Part shown: positions 6,479 to 14,655 of the stretch, one piece after another
How positions within the stretch are numbered: the first letter of the stretch is position 1
Layout: each line of letters starts with the position of its first letter
Origin: Chloroflexota bacterium
Lineage (GTDB): Bacteria; Chloroflexota; Dormibacteria; Dormibacterales; Dormibacteraceae
Assembly: GCA_005880175.1 (NCBI GenBank)
Contig: VBJR01000353.1
Span: 16,083-33,357, forward strand
Length of the DNA: 17,275 bases
Direction of reading: 5' to 3'
Notes under the pieces: model-generated
The model's database searches: none
The model's input: only the letters and a program-made list of their open reading frames with translations
Told to the model about the DNA's origin: nothing
Translations under genes and position numbers: made by a program

Positions 6479-9025
6479 TCAACGGCCAGGGTCGCCGCCG
6501 TCGACGATCACCGTTCCGGCCGACCCGTCGACGGTCACCCGTTGGCCGGTCACGATCCGCTCGGTCGCCCCGGCCAGACCGACCACGGCGGGGATGCCGT
6601 ACTCTCGCGCCACGACCGCGCCGTGCGACATCATCCCGCCCATCTCCATGACCAGCGCACCGGCCGTGAGGAACAGGGGCGTCCAGCCAGGATCGGTTGA
6701 CGGCGCGACCAGGATCTCGCCCGGTTCCAGTCTCGCCCCCTGCGGCGATCGAATGACCCGCGCGGTGCCGGTGACCACGCCCGGCGACGCGGGCGAACCG
6801 CGCAGCCCATCGGTCGCGGAGACGAGCGCCGCCTCCGCGTCGGTGCCATCGGAGAGAAGGACGCGGGGAATGTGGCGGCGACCGCGCTCGCGCTCGAAGA
6901 CCCGGCGGCGCGATGCCACGACCTCGCGCAGATCCTCGCCCGCGACCGCTCGCCGCGCCTCGGGCAACGTCAGGAAGAAGATGTCGTCGGGCCGGTCGAG
7001 GCGGCCGCGCGCGGCGAGCTCTGCGCCGGCGGGTTTCAGCAGCTCCCGGGCCGGGGTCGCGAGGAGCCGCATGAGGTGGAACTTGGGCGCCTCCCGCGAG
7101 CCGATGAGCGCACGCGCGCGGCCCAGGACGAACCGCAGGACGAGCCGCCTCGGTCCGTGCACGCGCTCCAGCAGCGCACCCACCATCTCCGCCGCCTCGC
7201 GCTCGGCCCTGGCGAACTGCCGATCCGGGGCCAGGGCGTCGTCACCCAACCGGACGTAGTTGGCGAGTGCGCCCAGGATGTGCGCAGGGTCCTCCGACCA
7301 GCGCTCCACGCCGATGTCGATCTCGCCGATCGAACGGAAGCCATAGCGCCCGAGGAACGTGGAGAGCCCGTCCTGCAGCTCCGGGGGGAGCGCTGCTGCC
7401 CGGTATGCGGCGGCCAGGTCAGCAGGCGCCCGCTCGAGGAGCGCGGTGCGCGAATCCCGGTCGGCGCGCACCTGCACACAAAGGGACCAGAGCGCGAGGT
7501 CCATCTCGGTGGTGGGGTTGTGCTGCGCTCCGCGCGTGACCGTCTGGAGCTCGTCGCCACGTGCGCGATCCCGGAGGATCCGCCCGGCAGCGGCGAGCGA
7601 GAGCATCGCCGGCGCGATCGTCCCGAGGAGGCGAGGGATCATCTGCGGGAGCACTGTCAGCACGAGCCGCTCGAAGGCGTCGAGCCGGCACGCCGCGTCC
7701 GCGTCCGCAGGCAGCTCGACGTGGGCGATCTTCTCGAGCTCGCGCACGTAGCGCTCGCGCGTGGACTCCGGTGACCGCAGCATCCGGAGCGCGGCCAGCG
7801 GGACACCGGCGTGCATGAGGCCCCCCGCGATGCGCCGCAGCGATCGCAGCCGCGAGTGGCCCGTCGGCGGCAACCGCGGATCGGAGGCGAGATGCGCGAA
7901 GACCACCGAGCTGCGCGACTCGCCCACGGCCATCATCGCCACCAACGCCCCGCGGCCGACCGGATCGCGGAGCACGGGCGTGACATCGAGGTGGATCCGC
8001 ATGGCCGCCTCGGCGAGGGTCCCCGGCCCGGCGGCTGCGTCACGGACGCCGGCGCCGAACCTGCGCCACGCGGCGGTGCCGATGAGCCGGAAGAACTGGA
8101 TCCCCATCGGCGTGATCGGTTCGAAGTAGCCCTGGAAGACGTTGCCCGAGAAGTAGACGCGAAGGTCCTGGTCCGGACCCGGCGCGTCGACCGGGAGGGG
8201 GTATAGGGTTGTGATGGCCCGCGATTGCACGAGCCAGAGCCGCCGCCCCCGGTCCAGCGCGAACTCGATGTCCTGCGGCGTGCCGAAGTGGGACTCGACC
8301 CGGTCCCCGGTGGAGGCTAGCGCCTGCAGCTCGGGATCCGAGAGCACCGGGGCCTCCACCGGCGACCGCTCCACCACGCGGCCGGTCGGGGTGTCGACAG
8401 CGTAGTGTTCCGGGTCGACGGCCCCTGAGACCAGCTTCTCGCCCAGGCCGGCGACGGCATCGATGGTCGCACGGCGACGCCGTCCGGTGACGGGGTCCGC
8501 CGTGAACAGCACGCCGGCGGCCGCGGCGTCCACCATGCGCTGCACGACCACCGCCAAAAGCACGCCGGCGCCTTCGATGCCGTTCGCATGCCGGTACACG
8601 ACCGCTCGCTCGTTCCAGAGCGACGCCCAGCAGCGGCGGACCGCCTCGAGCAGTGCCTCCTCGCCCACAACGTCCAGATACGTGTCCTGCTGGCCGGCGA
8701 AGGATGCGTCGGGAAGGTCCTCGGCCGTCGCCGAGGAGCGCACTGCGACGCGCCCTCCTCCCAGCGCCGCGTACGCCTCGCGCGTCGCGGCCGCCACGGC
8801 CTCTGGCACGTCCGATCCGGTCAGCCTGCGCGCGGCAGCGGCCGGCTCCCGTGGATCGAGCCGTGCCGCGCGCGCGGCGAGGGTGTACGCCGCCGTGGTC
8901 AAGATGAACCCGTCGGGGACGGGGAACCCCGCACGCGCCAGCTCGCCGAGGTTCGCGCCCTTGCCCCCGACCGCGTCCCGGTCCGCCGTCGATACCTGAT
9001 CGATGGGTCGAACGAGCGCGGTCAT
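6479..9025 (-). CDS. Rifampin phosphotransferase-like PEP-utilising enzyme
   Basis: 848 residues. The N-terminal ATP-grasp part of the PPDK/PEP-synthase type spans about residues 1-275: GGKGANLGELARAGFPVPDGF with Lys22, RSSATAEDLPDASFAGQQDTY with Arg96, VQRMVDAAAAGVLFTADPVTG at 161-181, and the nucleotide-site DIEFA and LVQSRA with Glu254, Gln267 and Arg269. A long helical middle region follows. The swivelling phosphohistidine domain is at the C-terminus (GGMMSHGAVVAREYGIPAVVG, His801). PEP synthase and PPDK have the His domain in the middle and a C-terminal TIM barrel. The order here and the ~850-residue length match rifampin phosphotransferases, which move the beta-phosphate of ATP via the histidine onto the antibiotic and release AMP and phosphate. 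Many relatives have unknown substrates, so rifampin is only a possibility. No clear Shine-Dalgarno sequence precedes the ATG. It is monocistronic. Confidence 0.82.
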   Translation of the reverse strand: MTALVRPIDQVSTADRDAVGGKGANLGELARAGFPVPDGFILTTAAYTLAARAARLDPREPAAAARRLTGSDVPEAVAAATREAYAALGGGRVAVRSSATAEDLPDASFAGQQDTYLDVVGEEALLEAVRRCWASLWNERAVVYRHANGIEGAGVLLAVVVQRMVDAAAAGVLFTADPVTGRRRRATIDAVAGLGEKLVSGAVDPEHYAVDTPTGRVVERSPVEAPVLSDPELQALASTGDRVESHFGTPQDIEFALDRGRRLWLVQSRAITTLYPLPVDAPGPDQDLRVYFSGNVFQGYFEPITPMGIQFFRLIGTAAWRRFGAGVRDAAAGPGTLAEAAMRIHLDVTPVLRDPVGRGALVAMMAVGESRSSVVFAHLASDPRLPPTGHSRLRSLRRIAGGLMHAGVPLAALRMLRSPESTRERYVRELEKIAHVELPADADAACRLDAFERLVLTVLPQMIPRLLGTIAPAMLSLAAAGRILRDRARGDELQTVTRGAQHNPTTEMDLALWSLCVQVRADRDSRTALLERAPADLAAAYRAAALPPELQDGLSTFLGRYGFRSIGEIDIGVERWSEDPAHILGALANYVRLGDDALAPDRQFARAEREAAEMVGALLERVHGPRRLVLRFVLGRARALIGSREAPKFHLMRLLATPARELLKPAGAELAARGRLDRPDDIFFLTLPEARRAVAGEDLREVVASRRRVFERERGRRHIPRVLLSDGTDAEAALVSATDGLRGSPASPGVVTGTARVIRSPQGARLEPGEILVAPSTDPGWTPLFLTAGALVMEMGGMMSHGAVVAREYGIPAVVGLAGATERIVTGQRVTVDGSAGTVIVDGGDPGR

Positions 9026-9220
9026 GACACCGGGAACGGTATCCCACCCCAGCGGCTCCAGCGCAGGGACGCCACTTCTGAGTGCAACCGGACACGCGGG
9101 TTCTTTCAGGGGTGGTCGCTGTTTCTGTACAGGTCGGCCTGAACGTGGGCGCTGCCGGCAGTCAGCCGGCTGTCACGCTGGTCCGGTGAGCGGCGACCGC
9201 ATCGGACCGGGGCAGGCAGC

Positions 9221-9842
9221 TTGATCGCGGCATTCGGCTGGGGAGCACTCGGTGCCTCGGCGCTCGCGTTCGGCGCGCTCATCGCCTACCGACTCGCGCC
9301 CGGGCGCCGGATGATCGCCAACATCATGGCGATCCGCAACTTTCGCCATCGGCGACTGGCTGCTCGACCGCCGGGGCGCCTCGGAGCGGAAGGACCCGTC
9401 CGGCAGGCAGGCGGCGGGCTCACCGCTCGCGATCGTTCTCGGCTCGGTCCTCGACGGGATACCGGAGTCGTTCGTCCTCGGCCTGACGGTGCTGCAGGGC
9501 GCGGTCAGCGCCTCGCTGTTCGCCGGCATCGTCCTGTCCAACCTGCCCGAAGGGATGTCGTCCTCCAGTGGCCTGCGCGTGGCCGGGTGGCCGCTGGCCA
9601 GGGTGATGCGGATGTGGCTCGCGGTGATCGCCGCGTCCGCCATCGCCGCGGCGGCGGGCTACCTCCTCCTGGATCCTCAGACCCGCCGCACCGGGGCGCT
9701 CGTACAGGCCTTCGCGGCCGGTGCGCTCCTGGCCATGGTCGCCGACACCCTCCTTCCCGAGGCGTATGAGGTGGTCGGCGTTTGGACCGGACTGCTCGTG
9801 GTCGTGGGGTTCGCGGGTGCCCTCGCTCTCGATGCCCTCTGA
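9221..9842 (+). pseudogene. ZIP-family metal permease broken by an internal deletion and frameshift
   Basis: Two frames carry pieces of one transporter. From TTG 9221 the frame reads FGWGALGASALAFGALIAYRLAPGRRMIANIMA, the usual first helix of ZIP-like permeases, and loses homology at about 9332. From about 9342 the +1-shifted frame resumes with FAIGDWLLDRRG, then SVLDGIPESFVLGL, GIVLSNLPEGM, a helix around WLAVIAASAIAAAAGYLLL, AFAAGALLAMVADTLLPEAYEVVG and a last helix, ending at TGA 9842. Family members normally have about 40 more residues (the second helix and part of the third) at that join. In this ZIP subgroup the metal-site His residues of the HNxPEG type are replaced (DGIPE, SNLPEG), so metal transport is unproven even for intact homologs. 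ATG 9489 could still express a C-terminal part. It is a pseudogene unless the sequence is wrong here. Confidence 0.68.
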
Positions 9843-9926
9843 TATTCGCCGAGGAAGCCCACCGTCAGGTCCGTCGGCGACGTCGTGCGTGACTCGAGCG
9901 AGCCGGGGGCGCGGCGGTCCTCCTCG

Positions 9927-11231
9927 TCAGGGGGCCAACGCCGCGGCCGCCCGCAGCTCCTCGTCCAGGTCGCGGACCGCCGGGACCTCCCCGTGAGCCG
10001 CCAGGCGCAGCTCGCGAGCCGCCCGCACGCGCGTCACGGCTTCGGGCAGGCCGGCGGCCATCGCCATCGCCAGGGCCTCCCGGAGCAGGGCGCAGGCGTG
10101 GTCGACCTCGCCCTGCATCGCGTAGGCGCCGCCCAGGTCGGCGGTCGCCAGCGGCCGGGAGGCGACCGCCTCGCTCGGCAGCGCTGCCAGCGCCGCCTCC
10201 AGCAGCGGGATGCCGCGGGCCGGGCGGCCGGCCAGGACGTTGACGTTGCCCCGGTAGGCGACGTGCAGGTCGATGCTCCACCGGCAGCAGAGCCCGTCGG
10301 CTGGGATCGAGCCGGCGCCGAGGGTGAGCCGGTCCGCCTCGTCCGCGAGCCGCAGCGCCGCCCGCTCGTCGTGGCCGGCCAGCTCCTCGGCCTCGCGCAG
10401 CAGCACCCAGGCATTGGCGGCCGGCGCCGTCCTGCGGCCCAGGCGCCGGTCCGCTGCCTCCAGCAGCTCCTGGGCCCGGGCCGGGTCGCCCGTAGGCCCG
10501 ACGGGCGAGATGTGGGAGTGGAGCCGGCTGGCGGCCAGCAGGCCGATCGCCTCCGTCTCGACGTCGCCGGCCTCCCTGGCCAGGCGCTGCCCGAGCTCCA
10601 GGTAGACGGCGGCCGGTTCGAGGCGGCAGACATAGATCGATACGATCCCGGCGAACACGGCCGTCGTGGCGGCGGCCGCCTCCAGGTGGTGCCGCAGGTC
10701 GCCCGCGATCGTGTGGTCGAGGAGCCCGAGGATGGCCTCCAGGTGTGCGTGCGCCAGGCGCCGGGTCGCGTGCGGCGGCTCGGTCCCAAGACGCTTCCGA
10801 AGCTGGCTGGCCACGAACGCGAGGCCCTCCACGGCCCGGGAGTCCACGCGGATTGCCTCATCGAGCATCGCGTCCAGCCGGTCGGGGTCGAGCGCGACGG
10901 GCTGGCCGAGCGACGCGGCGTAGTCGAGGAACTCCCGGCGTCGCGCGGCGTGGTCCGGCCGCCGGCCGGCGGGCCGGAACAGCGACCACACGGCGACGTC
11001 CGGATCGGCCCAGCGGCGGTTCGGGGCCACGAGCGCCAGCCAGAGCAGGCGCAGAGCGGCGCCGTCGATCGGCCGGCCTCCTGCCTCCCACTCCGCGATG
11101 GTGGCTGCCGTGATCTCGGGCCGTGACGTCCCGTGGAGGTCCGCCCAGCGCCGGACCTCCATCGCGAGGGCGTCCTCGGTCAGCCCGCGCTCGGCGCGCG
11201 CCGCCCGAAGCCTCCAGCCGCGATCGCTCAT
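9927..11231 (-). CDS. XRE-family transcriptional regulator with TPR-like C-terminal domain
   Basis: 434 residues from ATG 11231. Residues 1-55 form a helix-turn-helix of the Cro/CI type (WRLRAARAERGLTEDALAMEV, then AATIAEWEAGGRPIDG, where the recognition helix and conserved W-E-G end lie). The remainder is Ala/Leu-rich paired helices resembling tetratricopeptide repeats (for example HAHLEAILGLLDHTIAGDLRHHLEAAAATTAVFAG and later repeats around EVDHACALLREALAMA). This architecture is common in actinomycete regulators that sense peptides or small ligands; the ligand is unknown. An in-frame TTG at 11237 is possible, but a GGAAGAG box lies 6 nt before the ATG and directly against the TTG, favouring the ATG. 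It is divergent from the GH10 xylanase across a 387-bp gap and is a candidate controller of it. Confidence 0.83.
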   Translation of the reverse strand: MSDRGWRLRAARAERGLTEDALAMEVRRWADLHGTSRPEITAATIAEWEAGGRPIDGAALRLLWLALVAPNRRWADPDVAVWSLFRPAGRRPDHAARRREFLDYAASLGQPVALDPDRLDAMLDEAIRVDSRAVEGLAFVASQLRKRLGTEPPHATRRLAHAHLEAILGLLDHTIAGDLRHHLEAAAATTAVFAGIVSIYVCRLEPAAVYLELGQRLAREAGDVETEAIGLLAASRLHSHISPVGPTGDPARAQELLEAADRRLGRRTAPAANAWVLLREAEELAGHDERAALRLADEADRLTLGAGSIPADGLCCRWSIDLHVAYRGNVNVLAGRPARGIPLLEAALAALPSEAVASRPLATADLGGAYAMQGEVDHACALLREALAMAMAAGLPEAVTRVRAARELRLAAHGEVPAVRDLDEELRAAAALAP

Positions 11232-11237
11232 GATCAA

Positions 11238-11244
11238 CTCTTCC
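11238..11244 (-). promoter_or_regulatory. Ribosome binding site that fixes the XRE regulator start
   Basis: GGAAGAG on the minus strand, 6 nt before ATG 11231. It rules against the TTG at 11237, which would have no spacing. Confidence 0.55.
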
Positions 11245-11521
11245 GCAGCACCGCCGGCGATCCACCCGCCTCAGGCGATGCGACACATCATCGGACGCCG
11301 GACCCGCGTTCGTCCACCGACGCGGCGAGCGGGCTCAGGGGTCGCGCGCGGCGGTGCCGGCACGGAGCAGCGCAATTCTAGGAGTCCGTAGTTCACGCCG
11401 CCCAACTCGGACTACGTGAGCGCGGCGAGCGCCGCCACGACCAGCAGGAGCCCGCCGTCCGGCGCGGCGCGCCGCGCCGATCCCGGCCGAAACTTCCGGC
11501 CTGGACCAGCGCACGGCGAAT

Positions 11522-11550
11522 TTGACGAGGACCCCTGCCCGACCTAGCAT
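11522..11550 (+). promoter_or_regulatory. Sigma-70-type promoter of the GH10 xylanase
   Basis: The -35 box TTGACG (11522-11527) and -10 box TAGCAT (11545-11550) are separated by exactly 17 bp. Transcription would start near 11557, giving a leader of about 60 nt before ATG 11619. Box quality and spacing are seen directly; activity is inferred. Confidence 0.6.
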
Positions 11551-11561
11551 GGCATCGATTT

Positions 11562-11579
11562 TCCGGAACAGATCCGGAA
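11562..11579 (+). promoter_or_regulatory. TCCGGAA direct repeat, candidate operator
   Basis: TCCGGAA occurs at 11562-11568 and again at 11573-11579. The offset is 11 bp, one helical turn, just after the predicted transcription start of the xylanase. Two half-sites on the same DNA face in this position would suit a repressor; the divergent XRE protein is the obvious candidate. Each copy contains the self-complementary TCCGGA. Confidence 0.4.
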
Positions 11580-11618
11580 GTTCGTGCTTGCCTCGGGCAA
11601 GGAAGGGGAGAGAGAACC

Positions 11619-12698
11619 ATGACGCACGGTGCGGTCGACTTCCTTCGCGCGCGGGCGCGCGCACACAGGATCGTTCCCCTGGTGGCGGCGCTGGGACTGG
11701 CACTGCTCGGCGTCCAGGTCGCATTCGCGGCGGGACCGACGCTGCGGTCGGTGGCGGATGCCCGCGGGGTCAAGATCGGCACGGCGCTGGCGGCGAACCA
11801 CCTGTCCGCCGACGCCACCTACGCGAGCATCGGCGCGGCCCAGTTCAACTCGGTGACACCCGAGAACGAGATGAAGTGGGGAGTCGTGGAGCCGACGCGG
11901 GGTCAGTTCAACTGGTCGGGCGCCGACCAGGTCGTCAGCTTCGCCCAGTCGCACAGCGAGCGCGTCCGCGGCCACAACCTGGTCTGGCACTCGCAGCTGC
12001 CCAGCTGGGTCAACTCCACCAACTTCCCGACCGCCTCCAGCGTGCTCACGCTGATGCAGCAGCACGTCGCGACCGAGGTCGGTCGCTACAAGGGTCGGGC
12101 CGCGGTCTGGGACGTCGTCAACGAGCCATTCAACGACGACGGCTCGCTGCGCAGCGACATCTTCTCCCGGGCCACACCCAGCAACGGCAGCCCCGGCTCC
12201 GGCTACATCGCGACGGCCCTGCGGGCGGCCCGGACCGCCGATCCCAACGCCAAGCTGTTCCTGAACGACTTCAACATCGAGGGCGTCAACGCCAAGAGCA
12301 CCGCGATGCTCAACCTGGTCAAGTCGCTGAAGTCCCAGGGCGTGCCGATCGACGGCGTCGGTTTCGAGAGCCACTTCATCCTCGGCCAGGTGCCGCCGTC
12401 GCTCCAGCAGAACATCTCCCGGTTCACCGCGCTCGGGGTCAGCGTCGAGATCACCGAGCTCGACGTGCGCATGACGCTCCCGACCACGAGCGCCAAGCTC
12501 ACGCAGCAGGCGTCCGACTACCGGACCGTGGTCAACGCGTGCCTGGCCGTGTCGGGCTGCCGGGCGATCACGGTGTGGGAGTTCACCGACAAGTACTCCT
12601 GGGTCCCGGGCGCGTTCTCCGGCCAGGGCGCGGCGGACCTGTACGACCAGAACCTCCAGACCAAGCCCGCGTACACGGCCGTCCAGCAGGCGCTCTGA
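11619..12698 (+). CDS. Secreted endo-1,4-beta-xylanase, GH10 family
   Basis: 359 residues. A basic N-terminus is followed by a hydrophobic core (residues 18-35) and a probable cleavage after AFA at about 37, a Sec signal peptide. A single GH10 barrel fills the rest: FNSVTPENEMKWG (76-88), GHNLVWHSQLPSW (118-130), acid/base Glu169 in VWDVVNEPF, FLNDFNIE near 214, GVGFESHF near 247, nucleophile Glu280 in VEITELDVRM, and a final WEFTDKYSW segment. The expected reaction is retaining hydrolysis of internal xylan bonds outside the cell. The length is that of a bare catalytic domain; no carbohydrate-binding module is attached. It is monocistronic, with its own promoter, possible operator, good ribosome binding site and a 12-bp terminator hairpin. 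Confidence 0.95.
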   Translation: MTHGAVDFLRARARAHRIVPLVAALGLALLGVQVAFAAGPTLRSVADARGVKIGTALAANHLSADATYASIGAAQFNSVTPENEMKWGVVEPTRGQFNWSGADQVVSFAQSHSERVRGHNLVWHSQLPSWVNSTNFPTASSVLTLMQQHVATEVGRYKGRAAVWDVVNEPFNDDGSLRSDIFSRATPSNGSPGSGYIATALRAARTADPNAKLFLNDFNIEGVNAKSTAMLNLVKSLKSQGVPIDGVGFESHFILGQVPPSLQQNISRFTALGVSVEITELDVRMTLPTTSAKLTQQASDYRTVVNACLAVSGCRAITVWEFTDKYSWVPGAFSGQGAADLYDQNLQTKPAYTAVQQAL

Positions 12699-12712
12699 AC
12701 CGAGCGGCGACG

Positions 12713-12742
12713 GGGTGCCTCCTCCTTCACGAGGAGGCGCCC
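12713..12742 (+). terminator. Terminator hairpin after the xylanase
   Basis: GGGTGCCTCCTC pairs with GAGGAGGCGCCC over 12 bp (one G-U pair) around a CTTCAC loop, 15 nt after the stop. It is followed by TTCTC rather than a long T-run, as is usual in high-GC bacteria. Confidence 0.7.
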
Positions 12743-12779
12743 TTCTCGGGAATGTCAAGCGCGTGTTACGCTCGCCGCC

Positions 12780-12878
12780 ATGCCGGGGCAGCGCAGGACC
12801 GTGGGCGCCTGCCTGGCCTGGGCCTGCCTGTGCGGGGCCGGCTTCGTGGCCTGCGGCCGGCGCCTGCGGGCCTCCTGA
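12780..12878 (+). CDS. Possible small Cys-rich peptide
   Basis: A 32-codon frame reading MPGQRRTVGACLAWACLCGAG and on through FVACGRRLRAS (shown in two parts). It has an arginine-rich start, a short hydrophobic core and four cysteines, resembling an export signal or a cut-off secreted-protein start. A TACGCT box (12767-12772) lies 7 nt before the ATG, which would suit a leaderless transcript, but no -35 box is evident. There is no homolog I recognise. It may be chance, or the stub of a deleted secreted protein. Confidence 0.2.
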   Translation: MPGQRRTVGACLAWACLCGAGFVACGRRLRAS

Positions 12879-12904
12879 ACAGCCGCGGCGCCGTCAGCCG
12901 GTCG

Positions 12905-13675
12905 TCATTCCCAGCGAAAGAAGCGGATCGCCGCAGCGGTGAAGACGGCCGTATAGCCAACCATCGCCAGGATGGTCCCGAGCGGTGGGGCCTGGTTGAA
13001 GACCGCGTCGAGCAGCGCCCTGGAGGCCGCCCCCGTGGGCGAGTAGTACATGATCGCCTGCAGCGGCCCGCTGATCTGGACTGGCTGGACCCACAGGCCC
13101 GACAGGAAGAGCAGCACGAAGAACAGCACCCCGGCCGCCGCGCTGGCGAACGTCTGCGACGGCGCCAGGGCCGCCACGAGCAGCCCGAGCGAGAAGATCT
13201 CGGCGATCGAGAGCAGGATCGCGAGCACGAAGTAGGGGATCCCGACTTCGAGGTGGGCGCCGAAGATCGTCACGCTCCCGATGAGGACGATGGCGATCGC
13301 CAGCACGGCGAACACGAGGTCGAGGACCAGCTGGACGGCGAGCAGCCGCCAGGGATGGACAGGGGTCGTGGAGACCCGCCTCAGCCAGCCGATCTCGCGA
13401 TCTCTGACGAGCGTGTTGGGCAGGGACACCGCGATCGAGATGAAGGCGATCACGATGATGGTCGGGATGTAGAGGTCGAGGACCGTCAGGCCGGTGTTGC
13501 CGACGTTCCCGGGCACCATCCTGCTGATGAACCCGAACACCCCGAGCAGGACTGCCGGAAAGGCAACTCCGCCGAACAGGCCATACGGCTCCCTCAGAGC
13601 CAGCTTGCCCTCGATCACGAGAAGCTCGGCAAACGGTCGGCGAGACCTCCGCCCGGCGGCCCCGAGGGCGCTCAT
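12905..13675 (-). CDS. ABC-2 type transporter permease
   Basis: 256 residues with six hydrophobic segments, the size and pattern of ABC-2 exporter permeases. After a polar start (FAELLVIEGKLALREPYGLFGG) come FPAVLLGVFGFI, the conserved cytoplasmic stretch LPNTLVRDREIGWLRRVSTTPVHPW near residues 85-105, then VLAIAIVLIGSVTI, AEIFSLGLLVAALAPS, AAGVLFFVLLFLSGLWVQP, the short YYSPTGAASRALLDA region, and a final helix. It forms the membrane channel for the ATPase encoded just upstream, with which its start overlaps as ATGA. Such pairs export drugs, lipids or peptides; the substrate is not visible. The ATG at 13675 needs no alternative. Confidence 0.86.
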   Translation of the reverse strand: MSALGAAGRRSRRPFAELLVIEGKLALREPYGLFGGVAFPAVLLGVFGFISRMVPGNVGNTGLTVLDLYIPTIIVIAFISIAVSLPNTLVRDREIGWLRRVSTTPVHPWRLLAVQLVLDLVFAVLAIAIVLIGSVTIFGAHLEVGIPYFVLAILLSIAEIFSLGLLVAALAPSQTFASAAAGVLFFVLLFLSGLWVQPVQISGPLQAIMYYSPTGAASRALLDAVFNQAPPLGTILAMVGYTAVFTAAAIRFFRWE

Positions 13676-14610
13676 CGGGCCTGATCGCTCCCCACTGGAT
13701 CCGCCGGGGCCCTGCTGGTCAGCTTCACGAACGCGTCGTCGAGACTGCCGCGCCTGGCCTCGATGTCCGACAGGCGAACGCCGATCCTCCCCAGCGCCTC
13801 GATCAGCGACGCCGCCAGATCGCCGGCGCCGGTCACGGTGACGTACCGCTCCTTGCGCTCGATCTGGCTCACTCCCGGCACCGCCAGCAGCGTCTGGTCA
13901 TCGACCGGCGAGGAGGGGACGAAGCTGACCCGGTGGCCTCCCGCCTGGGCGGCGAGGGCTTCGGGCGTGTCCAGGGCTCTGAGGTTCCCGCGGTCGATGA
14001 GCGCGATCCGGTCGCAGAGCCGCTCCGCCTCGTCCATGAAGTGGGTGACGAGGATCACGGTGACACCGCGGTTCCGGATGCGCTCGATGAGAGCCCACGT
14101 CTCCCGTCTCGCCTCGGGGTCGAGTCCCGTGGTCAGCTCGTCGAGGATGGCGAGCCGGGGGTTGCCCACCAGCGCCAGGGCGATGGACAGCCGCTGCTTC
14201 TGGCCTCCCGAGAGATTCTTGAACTTCGCCCTCTCGATCTGCCGGATGCCCAGGGACTCGAGCAGGTCGCGAGGCTCGAGCGAATTCGGATAGAACGAGG
14301 CGAACAGCTCGACCGCCTCCCCCACCTCGAGGCGCGGCGGCAGCGCGCTCTGCTGCAGCTGGACACCGACCAGTTCTCTGATCCGGTCCCGGTCATGCTG
14401 CGGGGACAGCCCGAAGACCGTGATCGACCCGGAATCCGGGACACGCAGCCCGGAGATGCATTCGACGGTGGTCGTCTTGCCGGCGCCATTCGGGCCGATG
14501 ATCCCGAAGATCTCCCCATCGGCGATGGAGAAGGAGATGTCGTCGACCGCGGTGAAGTCCCGATACCGCTTCACCAGGTGCTCGACCGCGACCACCACTC
14601 CTGCTCGCAT
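13672..14610 (-). CDS. ABC transporter ATP-binding protein (DrrA-like export type)
   Basis: 312 residues from ATG 14610. Walker A is GPNGAGKT (39-46), the Q-loop is near QLQQSALPP (84-92), the signature LSGGQ is at 133-137, Walker B LAILDE is at 153-158 and the switch His is His190. The D-loop reads ELTTGLD where EPTTGLD is usual. The last ~100 residues form the C-terminal domain typical of CcmA/DrrA-type exporters, ending in DDAFVKLTSRAP. It powers the permease with which it overlaps by 4 nt. The frame stays open 70 codons upstream, but that part crosses the neighbouring divergent gene and lacks family similarity. The upstream DNA holds a TAGGCT box near the start and no Shine-Dalgarno sequence, suggesting a very short or absent leader. 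Confidence 0.9.
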   Translation of the reverse strand: MRAGVVVAVEHLVKRYRDFTAVDDISFSIADGEIFGIIGPNGAGKTTTVECISGLRVPDSGSITVFGLSPQHDRDRIRELVGVQLQQSALPPRLEVGEAVELFASFYPNSLEPRDLLESLGIRQIERAKFKNLSGGQKQRLSIALALVGNPRLAILDELTTGLDPEARRETWALIERIRNRGVTVILVTHFMDEAERLCDRIALIDRGNLRALDTPEALAAQAGGHRVSFVPSSPVDDQTLLAVPGVSQIERKERYVTVTGAGDLAASLIEALGRIGVRLSDIEARRGSLDDAFVKLTSRAPADPVGSDQAR

Positions 14611-14655
14611 TGGCGAAGGAAAGCCTAGCCCTTCGGATCGGCTATCGTCATTGCC
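14611..14655. promoter_or_regulatory. Compact divergent promoter region for the ABC operon and the serine hydrolase remnant
   Basis: Only 45 bp separate the two starts. On the minus strand ATGACG and TAGGCT are 18 bp apart, with the -10 box 11 nt before ATG 14610. On the plus strand TATCGT (14643-14648) lies 7 nt before TTG 14656. Both fit short-leader or leaderless transcription; neither start has a Shine-Dalgarno sequence. Confidence 0.35.

Larger units (their letters stand above)
11232..11618. other. Divergent control region between the regulator and the xylanase
   Basis: 387 bp with no gene. It holds the regulator's ribosome binding site at the left end. At the right it holds a well-formed promoter, a TCCGGAA direct repeat and the xylanase ribosome binding site (AAGGGGAG, 11603-11610). 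An imperfect inverted repeat containing CGTAGT and ACTACG lies at about 11385-11416. No promoter could be assigned for the regulator. Confidence 0.5.

Noticed and set aside
11522..13684. 720-codon plus-strand frame spanning the xylanase, terminator and ABC permease
   Set aside because: It runs through a real gene in the wrong frame, across a terminator and then antisense to the permease; composition is Arg/Gln/Gly-rich.
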